A program made the position numbers and the translations under genes. Source: Angomonas deanei (Eukaryota > Euglenozoa > Kinetoplastea > Trypanosomatida > Trypanosomatidae). From it: a stretch of DNA of 64,000 nt. The stretch covers positions 1-64,000 of the forward strand of contig LR877154.1 of the NCBI GenBank assembly GCA_903995115.1. The letters run 5' to 3'. The notes beneath the pieces were generated by a model, which worked only from the letters and a program-made list of their open reading frames with translations, was not told the origin of the DNA and ran no database searches. This document shows, one piece after another, positions 56,860-64,000 of the stretch (position 1 is its first letter; every line of letters begins with the position of its first letter).

Positions 56860-57972
56860 TTAGTAAAAGTCGCCCAGTCCATACGCATCTTCCATTTCCT
56901 TCAGGTAATGGTTGCTATTGGCCTCGGAGTGGAACTTGCTTCCCTCCAAAAACACGGACGACATCATTTGACTATTACCCGCATTCGCCACGGCGGTTTG
57001 GTGTTGGGAGGTGCCCTGGACCGCCTCGTTTGTGCTGCTCTTTCGGATGTGATCCGGTGACCGGAGATCATTCCAAGCATAGTTGTAGTCCATCGACTCC
57101 CTTTTATCATTCAGCACTTTCTTGAGAAGGCCAACGCAATAGGCATAGTCCGGTTCCTCTTCGAACTGCAGGCCGCGCGCGTACGCCACCAGCTCCCCAA
57201 ATTCCGGTGCGAAATCCTTCGCCAACTCCTCCGGGCTCGTTGCTTTTTTTACATCGCGGATGCGTTCATATCGAACGTCGTTCTTCATCGCCTTCAGTCC
57301 CTGCCAAGGCAGGCTGCCGCGCAAAAAGTACATGATCAGGTAGGAGACGGCCTCTAGGTCGTCCCGCCTAGACTGCTGAAATCCCTCGTGGGTGTTAATG
57401 CTGACATACCGCGCGGTACCGGTGAGAGACTTGCCATCCGAGAACGGAACGTGCTTACCCGAGTAGTCACGCCACGCCTTTGATAGACCCACGTCGATCA
57501 CATACACCACGTGAGAAAATTCGTTTATTCCCATAACGAAATTCTCCGGTTTGATGTCTCGGTGGAGGTATCCGACAGAGTGAAGATACTGAATCCGCTG
57601 AATAATTTGTATTCCCATCATACAAACCGTCTTTGTTCCAAAGTTGCGGTCGCATGCGTTAAACAAGTCCTCGAGACACGGCCCGAGAAGATCCATCACC
57701 ATCACCGTGTAATCACCGACTTTACCACAGAAATAAGAACGGGGAACCCCGATCGTGACTGGGCACTCATTGAACCGATGATAGATCTTGTGCTCTAAGT
57801 TAAGGTGTGAGCGTGGGCCGTCTTTCGTGAGTTCCATTTTCATTGCGACAGGGACACCGGTGACGACGTCAACCCCTTTGAACACTTCTCCAAAAGCCCC
57901 ACCGCCTAGACGCTCTTCAATTTTAAACCGACCGGCAATGAGGATGTCATTTTTCTTCTTGTTTCGCGACAT
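56860..57972 (-). CDS. Casein kinase 1 family protein kinase
   Basis: 370 residues from ATG 57972 (MSRNKKKNDILIAGRF). CK1 features: GGGAFGEVFKG, MKMEL, YLHRDIKPENFVMGI with catalytic Asp139, GTARYVSINTHEGFQQSRRDDLEAVSYL, and the CK1 insert LRGSLPWQGLKA. The usual DFG is DVG at 160-162 (VYVIDVGLSKAWRD). The metal-binding Asp is kept, so activity is likely but inhibitor binding and DFG dynamics may differ. The C-terminal 60 residues are non-conserved. Acts in the cytosol or nucleus. Confidence 0.93.
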   Translation of the reverse strand: MSRNKKKNDILIAGRFKIEERLGGGAFGEVFKGVDVVTGVPVAMKMELTKDGPRSHLNLEHKIYHRFNECPVTIGVPRSYFCGKVGDYTVMVMDLLGPCLEDLFNACDRNFGTKTVCMMGIQIIQRIQYLHSVGYLHRDIKPENFVMGINEFSHVVYVIDVGLSKAWRDYSGKHVPFSDGKSLTGTARYVSINTHEGFQQSRRDDLEAVSYLIMYFLRGSLPWQGLKAMKNDVRYERIRDVKKATSPEELAKDFAPEFGELVAYARGLQFEEEPDYAYCVGLLKKVLNDKRESMDYNYAWNDLRSPDHIRKSSTNEAVQGTSQHQTAVANAGNSQMMSSVFLEGSKFHSEANSNHYLKEMEDAYGLGDFY

Positions 57973-58235
57973 CAATGGATCTGTTGTTCTTGGTGGTGGT
58001 GGTAGATTTCTTTTTCGGTAATACTACTATTTTTCTTTTTTTTTATTATTAGTATTCGTTTTAGTTTAGGGGGAGAGAAGATGGTGTGTACAACACAAAG
58101 TGAAAAGGAACAATAACACAGAGGTGGACGCTGATGTGGTAGACCCAATAAGGCAACAGCGAAAAAAAAAAAAAAATGTAGCAAAGTCGATAAACAGAAA
58201 AGGAAGAAAAAAAAAGGGGTGGCACAATAGTCGGC

Positions 58236-58631
58236 TCACACGGTCGGCACACTTTCCTCGTTGAACACTAATCCCACCGCGCAAGCATTCGAGGAATTCA
58301 TCTGAACTAGAGCGCACTCCAAAACGAAGCGTTGAACTTTATACCACTCCTTTTCTGAAAAAGCATAATCGTAACACCATCCGATATTTCTATCACATCC
58401 GTTGCAAAACACCTCCCGCACAATATGGGTGCCAGTCATGAGTACTTTGGATTCTTTGGGGCCTGTATAGTAATTCACACAACTATCGACCAAGATGGCC
58501 TGCCCGTGTTTCCCATGAAAATGTCTCGAAATGATGTCTTGTTCAAGACAGAAGAGAGTACCACAAAGGGCACAGCTATACCCCACCGGTTCGTCGTCGT
58601 TCACAAGTCTCTTACGGTACCGGCGGCCCAT
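58236..58631 (-). CDS. Yippee-like zinc-binding protein
   Basis: 131 residues from ATG 58631 (MGRRYRKRL). The long upstream in-frame extension is Phe/Ser-rich and crosses the splice tract, so it is rejected. CALC near residue 19 and CNGC about 55 residues later are the paired CxxC zinc ligands of the Yippee/Mis18/cereblon beta-tent fold. In between are HFHGKHGQAILVDSCVNYYTGP, then VREVFCNGCDRNIGWCYDYAF. These blocks are the most conserved part of the Yippee family. Function in protists is unknown; nuclear or spindle-associated roles are known elsewhere. Confidence 0.85.
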   Translation of the reverse strand: MGRRYRKRLVNDDEPVGYSCALCGTLFCLEQDIISRHFHGKHGQAILVDSCVNYYTGPKESKVLMTGTHIVREVFCNGCDRNIGWCYDYAFSEKEWYKVQRFVLECALVQMNSSNACAVGLVFNEESVPTV

Positions 58632-58657
58632 GCATACACAGCGAAACGAAAGTCCAG

Positions 58658-58690
58658 CTAAAAAAAAAAAAAGAGAGAGAGAGAAGTGGA
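58658..58690 (-). promoter_or_regulatory. Trans-splice acceptor of the Yippee-like gene
   Basis: On the coding strand, a CT repeat and 13 T are followed by AG at 58658-58659, 26 nt before the ATG at 58631. It decides between this start and the longer in-frame alternative. Confidence 0.75.
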
Positions 58691-58842
58691 AAGAAAGTTC
58701 TATACGACTGTATGGAATAGAGGCACTGAGCAAGTGTGTGGAAACCATTCAGCGAGTAGAAACACTGTCATACAGGCAACTAGTATTAGTATCATCATTA
58801 CCACAAATGACCACCCTTTTACAATTATTATTATTACTATTA

Positions 58843-60048
58843 TTAAGCAAATAGTCGAGATGACATTTGTAGTCCAACATAGGCAGAACGGTGTAGCCCG
58901 TTTCCATTCACCTTTAATAGTTCCGGGTTCACGTAATAGTGACGAATGGTTAACTCTAATGAGGCATTATCTATGAGAGGGAGGGGTGGTATTGCGTGGC
59001 ACACCTCCGCTGTGCCCTCCGGCGAGGAAAAGGTGAGGCACTGGCCGATCCTAAAAACAGTGGGGCTTATGTTGTACAGAAGGACAATCTGGAACTCCCC
59101 AACGGCGTTCACCGTCAACAAGGACAGCGGTTGCATGGACGGCTCCGTCAGGATGTCGGCCACTACCACCACAAAGGTCTGTTTGTCACTTGTCGTCATT
59201 GATTTTGTGGCAATATCCGTGAACCGCTTCAGTTCCGTTTTGCCAATCGTCTTCAGCAGCTTGATGCGGTTTGACGCGCGGTTGACCACAGAAAAATTGG
59301 TATGACACAAATACTTGGCGCCCTGCAAACGGTGTTGATCCAACGATGCTGCCCGTGAAAAGCTGCAGGCGGCAACACCAAAGTAGCCCAACAGGCTCTC
59401 AATGACTCCCTTGTTAAAGTGGATGTCCGGGTCATTGTCACAGTTCTCGCACGCCTTCCGGATCGCCGCGGCGGCGCGCTTCACACCGGTATAGGACGTT
59501 TGCTCAATGGACAACTGCGCGAGAGTCGCCAGCGCTAGAGCGACCCAAGCCTCCGACGACGAAAAATCTATACCGACGGCGGTGTGTGCCTTCTGCACGG
59601 AATCCTTTAGTAATTCCTTCTTCTGTGCAATCGTAAGGCCCGCCTCGCTGCATCGGTTACGTTGTACTTGGCTGAGCTTACAGAGAGCCGCCGTGCACTT
59701 TGCGTCCACCCGCAGTGCATTGTTCAGAGCGTTTTCCGCCTCCCCAAATGCATTCCTCCGCAAATAACACTCCGCCAAATCTATCCAGACCTCGCACAAG
59801 TCGGGTTGTCGCTTCAGCACGGCCTGTAAATCCTGCTCGACCTCCTTCGACACGGACGGCAGAACCAACGTTGCCTTGCATTTCAGCAAAATAAGACGCG
59901 TTTTAGTTTCACTGTTCCCTTCTGCCTCAGCGGAAGCAATAGTCTTCAGTACCTCCTGCACAGCGTCGTTTATGGTAGAGTCAAATACTTTACTCTGTGA
60001 GAGACTCTCCACTTTTTTTTCCAAATCATCCAAGTTTATGCCGCTCAT
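58843..60048 (-). CDS. TTC5-like TPR protein with C-terminal OB fold
   Basis: 401 residues from ATG 60048. TPR helices from about 60 to 260 (ECYLRRNAFGEAENALNNALRVDAKCTAALCKL; NKGVIESLLGYFGVAACSFSRAASLDQ) are followed by LLKTIGKTELKRFTDI and an OB-type beta domain (VVVVADILTEPSMQPLSLLTVNAVGEF). TPR plus OB in this order is TTC5 (Strap). TTC5 mediates tubulin mRNA autoregulation at the ribosome in animals and acts with p300. Role in kinetoplastids unknown. A T-run and AAAG at 60055-60069 serve as the likely acceptor. Confidence 0.8.
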   Translation of the reverse strand: MSGINLDDLEKKVESLSQSKVFDSTINDAVQEVLKTIASAEAEGNSETKTRLILLKCKATLVLPSVSKEVEQDLQAVLKRQPDLCEVWIDLAECYLRRNAFGEAENALNNALRVDAKCTAALCKLSQVQRNRCSEAGLTIAQKKELLKDSVQKAHTAVGIDFSSSEAWVALALATLAQLSIEQTSYTGVKRAAAAIRKACENCDNDPDIHFNKGVIESLLGYFGVAACSFSRAASLDQHRLQGAKYLCHTNFSVVNRASNRIKLLKTIGKTELKRFTDIATKSMTTSDKQTFVVVVADILTEPSMQPLSLLTVNAVGEFQIVLLYNISPTVFRIGQCLTFSSPEGTAEVCHAIPPLPLIDNASLELTIRHYYVNPELLKVNGNGLHRSAYVGLQMSSRLFA

Positions 60049-60200
60049 AATAATCTTTTAAAAAAAAAACAAAAGTAATCCGGAAATTGAAGAAGGGAAA
60101 GAAACAAAGATAGAGCTGGTCCACACGGACATGGAGACGCAGCCGGGCACAGGGACGGAGACAGCAGAAGGTACACACGCACCACTAAGGATCGTTTACG

Positions 60201-60527
60201 TTACAAGTCAGCAGAATACTTTAGCAAAATACATTTTTTGTGGACCTCATCCACCAGAACCGTGTGCTTGTGCAGACTATTCGCTAGGCGACAGAGAGAG
60301 AGCACACGCAGCGTGTCGATCTTTTCCCTATTCACGTACCAACCCAACATCAAGCCATGAGACGCTTCTGGGCTCTCCTCGTAACCGTGGAAGTGACATC
60401 CGTACGCCTCCCTCACATTTTCATCGTCCACCACGCAGCCGACCTGAATTCTGGTTCCACCACACACAAACTGGAGCAGGGGGTTACCACTGGTATTACT
60501 GGCGAAAAGCGTTAAATAGTGGCCCAT
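60201..60527 (-). CDS. Small conserved-looking protein, unrecognised
   Basis: 108 residues from ATG 60527 (MGHYLTLFASNTSGNPLLQF). Composition is normal for a soluble protein (VCGGTRIQVGCVVDDENV, GWYVNREKIDTLRVLSLCRL). The ATG is preceded by a pyrimidine-rich tract and CCACCAG acceptor, and the frame fills the gap between DNA ligase and TTC5 with ordinary spacing. No domain recognised. Confidence 0.6.
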   Translation of the reverse strand: MGHYLTLFASNTSGNPLLQFVCGGTRIQVGCVVDDENVREAYGCHFHGYEESPEASHGLMLGWYVNREKIDTLRVLSLCRLANSLHKHTVLVDEVHKKCILLKYSADL

Positions 60528-60744
60528 ACAACGTTTCTACTACCTGGTGGAAAGGCACACGAGCGAAGAAAGGAAGAGGGGGGATTTTAAGGGCGACTTT
60601 AGAATTTGGCGCAAAAAAGAAGCGAAAACAATAATAAGTACGGACGGAAAGTAATGTCAGTCCTTCATTTAAAAAAGAAAAAAAAACGCGTTTTTAACAT
60701 TGTACGTGTCCAATCAAGTTTATCGCGTGTTAATCGAAGCGTGT

Positions 60745-62886
60745 CTACACCCCCTCCTCTTCGTTTTCTTCCGGCTGTATGGCCAACGACTGCGCTCTGT
60801 ACATTTCTGCCACCTGCTGAGCCGTCGTCGCATCTGAAGGGCCCTTATCCTCCCGCACCCGTATAAAACGTGGAAAACGAAGCGCCACGCCCTTTGACTG
60901 GTCCACAATGCCGATAGCGGCAAAGTGAACAGGAGACACGGACAGGTCCGCCGCCTTCACCTCCCACACTTGGCACTCCTTAAACCATACATCAACGCCA
61001 GCGTCGTCTGCGCGGTAGTACCCGGGCTTCTCCCCCACAATGGAATCCGACAACAGGCGGGTGAGACTTTCCAACTCCTCGTCCTGAAATCCAGTTCCAA
61101 TTTTGCAAATAGACTGATACTCATCTCCCTCAGGGTCGTAGCACCCTAGCAGGAAACCCCCAAAGACCCCTGTGCGTTTGCCCTTACCATAAAACCCGCC
61201 AAGGGGTACCAAGTCGAGCGTGTCCGTGACGCCATCCATGTAATCCTTCTTCAGCTTGAGCCAATGCCTCGACCGCTTGGAAGGGGTGTAAAAGGCGTCC
61301 TCCTCCAGCGTCTTTATCATTAGTCCCTCACACCCATCGGCGATCGACTGCTCTAAAAACTTTTGAATATCCTCCACATTGTCGGTATCCAAGTAGCTAG
61401 CAAACGCCAGCTTGCTTTGTACCGGTGTAAAGGTGGAATAAAGTACCTCCCGTCTTTGTTTTAGAGTTCGCTCCAAGAGAGATTCGCCGTTTAAAAATAG
61501 CAGGTCGAACGCAAACACACACACCGGGATCTTCACATCACTTTCCGAAATATTCTTCCGCCCCCTATGTTGGAGAACTTGGAAGGCTTGTAGTTTACCA
61601 GTGGTCTCGTCCACGGCCACTACCTCGCTATCAAGGATGAACGAGGTGACCTTGGCGTGGTCAAACGCTTGGGGTAAAAAGGAAATGACATCAGGATACT
61701 TCCCCGTGTGCGTTTCGGAGTTTCGCGAGAAAATATGAAATTTTCCATTGTCAAAATGTATTTGTGCTCGCTCCCCGTCGTACTTGTACTCGGACGTAAA
61801 CGATTTCCCTTGGAACCGATCTAACACGACACTAATACCACTGGTGGGGTGTGCGAGCTGCGGCTTAACGGGCAGCCCGGGACGGATGGACAACAGTGCT
61901 TTGTGCTCCAGGTTCATGCGGGACCCAGGGACCAGCAGCATATACCCGTGCTGTACCACGGATTTAATCACTACTTCAATATCGGGCACCTCTGCAAACA
62001 AACGGGTGACGCTGGTGGCCCCGATGCTGAGTGCCTTTTGCAAGTCGTCTGTAGGCATGGACCCGCTCTCGGAACCCAAAAAACTCAGTGTGAATGCGTA
62101 GCCCAAGGCGTTCAGCGCGGACGACTCCGCCATGCCGATTCTCATCTTTTGCTGGAGCGCACGGACGATAATATTGATCTCCGCTCCTTTGGCATCCCGC
62201 AGCAGCTTCTTAATGGTGTCAGACCGACGGCGCACAACGTCTTTACCGCTCATCAGCGCTATTTCCCTAAACGCCCGGAAGACGTCGCGAGCCCCTAATG
62301 CCTTTGGCTTCACCAAGGTCGATTGCTGCTGTTTCTTATTTTGAGCCACCTCCGCCAGATCACCACACTGCTGGTACACCTCCTTGACCCGTGCGGCAGT
62401 CATACCACAGCACTCCGCGACAACGTTGATGAGAATCGCATCGCCAATACCAAGCTCGACGCCTTCATGCTGTGGTGCCTGCTTGTTTACCACCAGATAG
62501 AAGGTGGAGGCCAGCTCCTCCGGGCACCGCTCCAGAACTGCCAAAAGAAGATTGGTTAAAATTTTAATGCATTCCAACCGGGAGGATGTCGCGCTGATGT
62601 CGGCGAGGATGTCAGCCACGACAGAAAAGGACACGTGATCTGGGCCACTGACAGGCGGCCAAAGCGTGGGAGAGAACGTGTGCGGATCGAACGCTCCGTT
62701 CAACAGGTTTGCCATGGACGAGATGGAAGGTTTTGGGATGGTGCCCAGGATTTGATAGAATTCCTCCTTGTGGTCTGAAAAGTACTTGCTTGGTTCCTTC
62801 TTTTTGCGGGTGGTGACCACCGCTTCCGACGAAGTGCCCTCCTCTCTTTCGTGCTTTTCCGTTTTCTTGGGGAAAAACGACTTCAT
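60745..62886 (-). CDS. LIG1: ATP-dependent DNA ligase I
   Basis: 713 residues from ATG 62886. The start MKSFFPKK resembles the PCNA-interacting FF motif of DNA ligase I. An N-terminal DNA-binding domain (about 40-330) has MRIGMAE, and the active Lys is Lys368 in SEYKYDGERAQIH. ILDSEVVAVDE, VFAFDLLFLNG, EGLMIKT, HWLKLKKDYMDGVTDTLDL and SPVHFAAIG follow as the remaining nucleotidyl-transferase and OB motifs. It joins Okazaki fragments and completes excision repair in the nucleus. A mitochondrial form is not suggested by the N-terminus. Length is shorter than human LIG1 because of a short N-terminal tail. Confidence 0.95.
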   Translation of the reverse strand: MKSFFPKKTEKHEREEGTSSEAVVTTRKKKEPSKYFSDHKEEFYQILGTIPKPSISSMANLLNGAFDPHTFSPTLWPPVSGPDHVSFSVVADILADISATSSRLECIKILTNLLLAVLERCPEELASTFYLVVNKQAPQHEGVELGIGDAILINVVAECCGMTAARVKEVYQQCGDLAEVAQNKKQQQSTLVKPKALGARDVFRAFREIALMSGKDVVRRRSDTIKKLLRDAKGAEINIIVRALQQKMRIGMAESSALNALGYAFTLSFLGSESGSMPTDDLQKALSIGATSVTRLFAEVPDIEVVIKSVVQHGYMLLVPGSRMNLEHKALLSIRPGLPVKPQLAHPTSGISVVLDRFQGKSFTSEYKYDGERAQIHFDNGKFHIFSRNSETHTGKYPDVISFLPQAFDHAKVTSFILDSEVVAVDETTGKLQAFQVLQHRGRKNISESDVKIPVCVFAFDLLFLNGESLLERTLKQRREVLYSTFTPVQSKLAFASYLDTDNVEDIQKFLEQSIADGCEGLMIKTLEEDAFYTPSKRSRHWLKLKKDYMDGVTDTLDLVPLGGFYGKGKRTGVFGGFLLGCYDPEGDEYQSICKIGTGFQDEELESLTRLLSDSIVGEKPGYYRADDAGVDVWFKECQVWEVKAADLSVSPVHFAAIGIVDQSKGVALRFPRFIRVREDKGPSDATTAQQVAEMYRAQSLAIQPEENEEEGV

Positions 62887-63622
62887 TGAATTTTTTATGG
62901 TTCTATAATTTATTTTCTTTGTGTCTACAGATGATGTCTATGCTCGGTTGGAAAATTAACCGTATAATGTAAGAAGGCTTTGATAGAAGATGGAGTAGAA
63001 GAAGAAAAACTTAAAGTACATAGGAAAAAGGTATTTACTTTTTGTTTTTGTTTTGCAACTGACTTCGTGTTATCCCAGAAAAGGAAAAAAAAAAAAACTT
63101 AGGTTCATAGATTTCGCTTATTGGTAAAAATAGAAGTAACAACAAACTAATAGGTTATTTTTTTTATTTTTTTTTTTTCGTTTTTTTTAATTTGATTATT
63201 TATTGTTGTGTTGTATACAATTTATTTTTATTATTCTTAATATATGAAGCTTTCAGTTCTATCTCTCTTATGGTTATGATTATTGATATTAAAAAATGAA
63301 AGTAAAAAAGGGGGAAAAAAAACAGAGTTCTATAGTATTAATTATATTATTAGTGCCTATTATATTTTTTTTTTTTTAGAAGAGGCAGCAATCATAGTAA
63401 CAACAATAATAAAGGAGGGTAATAAAACTTTGGAGGTATGGAAACGCAGCCAAACACATCGCGGGATGAACTTTAAAGCGCTACCAGGTAGAGTCGGGTA
63501 CCCCGCCCTCTCGTCCTCCCTTGTTCAGTGTCCCAGCGTTCCTATTCGTATTCTTTATTCCTATTGTTATCGTTACCGTGAACGCCATTATAGGTATCTT
63601 GCCCACGAAGCACAGCGTTGGT
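62887..63622. other. Long AT-rich intergenic region
   Basis: About 735 bp with many T- and A-runs (63084, 63158-63188, 63367-63379) and no convincing gene. Open frames on the plus strand are low-complexity. It separates ligase I from the partial gene at the right edge. Confidence 0.6.
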
Positions 63623-64000
63623 TTAACGGTAATACCCTTGCTGCTGATGTTGGTGGTGGTGTGGCATTTGCGGCGGAGGTTGCGAAGCGTAGAACTGGTA
63701 GTCGAAGGCGTCTTGGGTCATCCTGGCGGTCGTCATTATATTGTCCTGTCCGGGGTACAGGTTGCCAAAGCTCTGTGCCATGATATCGTTCACCATGTCC
63801 AGGAACCGTTTCGGTTCAGTGTAGTCGACCTGTGCATCAATGTCCTCTCTGTAGACGGTCCGTAGCGCGCTGAAGGACAAGGACCAGAAGAAGAAGAGCG
63901 TATAAAGGTCATCGGCGAGGCTGGAAAGTTCGGGAAACGTCTGTTGCAACGATGTGATTGTGCAGTTGGGGTTGGAGAGGACATACAGCATCAAAAATCC
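63623..64000 (-). CDS. C-terminal end of an unrecognised protein, cut by the window edge
   Basis: About 125 residues are visible, open to the right edge. The body is helical and hydrophobic (LADDLYTLFFFWSLSFSALRTVY), then DAQVDYTEPKRFLDMVNDIMAQ. The C-terminal 30 residues are Gln/His/Pro-rich (PPPQMPHHHQHQQQGYYR). No family can be named from this part. Confidence 0.7.
   Translation of the reverse strand, partial: GFLMLYVLSNPNCTITSLQQTFPELSSLADDLYTLFFFWSLSFSALRTVYREDIDAQVDYTEPKRFLDMVNDIMAQSFGNLYPGQDNIMTTARMTQDAFDYQFYASQPPPQMPHHHQHQQQGYYR

Noticed and set aside
1-64000. CRISPR array or bacterial operon
   Set aside because: No regularly spaced short repeats; gene content is eukaryotic throughout.

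Overview
The window looks like the left end of a kinetoplastid chromosome, probably a trypanosomatid or a close relative. It opens with degenerate and then clean CCCTAA (TTAGGG) telomeric repeats. Every recognisable gene lies on the minus strand and points at the telomere. Genes are intronless, 150-700 bp apart, and often preceded on their coding strand by a pyrimidine run and an AG, as expected for trans-splicing of one polycistronic unit. RHS-type subtelomeric genes, YR (VIPER/Ngaro-like) retroelements, a dynein regulatory complex protein, and a Mago-SRPK-RPS14-ATP synthase delta gene block support the assignment. The species cannot be fixed from sequence alone.

Region 1 (1 to about 12.6 kb) is telomere and retroelements. 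A YR retroelement (about 458-7330) shows split direct repeats in the order A1-ORFs-B1-A2-B2. It carries a Gag-like protein, a Ulp1/C48-like cysteine protease, a tyrosine recombinase and RT-RNase H. It sits inside telomeric repeat: TTAGGG units flank both ends. A second, diverged element of the same architecture (about 7349-12130) lies behind three telomeric units and lacks a Gag-like part. Both read as fossils, although the terminal repeats of the first are still very similar.

Region 2 (about 12.9-20.3 kb) is an RHS cluster: two long P-loop NTPase/nuclease-like copies with interrupted frames and one small remnant.

Region 3 (20.5-64 kb) is the conserved housekeeping array. From the interior towards the telomere it holds: a partial unknown gene, DNA ligase I, a small conserved-looking protein, a TTC5-like TPR/OB protein, a Yippee protein, casein kinase 1, an unknown protein, a PWWP + SP-RING SUMO ligase, S-adenosylmethionine synthetase, a rhodanese-like protein, a GGQ release-factor-like protein, a CYP710/CYP61 sterol C-22 desaturase, Mago nashi, a CCCH zinc-finger protein, an SR-protein kinase, RPS14, ATP synthase delta, a low-complexity protein, DRC3, RPL15, V-ATPase c'', an NTF2-like protein, a coiled-coil gene with two frame discontinuities, a TTC39/Iml2 protein, a multi-spanning protein with a lipase-like end, a small mitochondrial-type membrane protein, Polo-like kinase, DDB1, ribosomal P2, and an acireductone dioxygenase fused to a TXNDC17-type thioredoxin.

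The candidates most worth following are the telomere-embedded YR retroelement with a Ulp1-like protease, the ARD-thioredoxin fusion and the PWWP-SP-RING protein. No tRNA, rRNA or CRISPR was seen.
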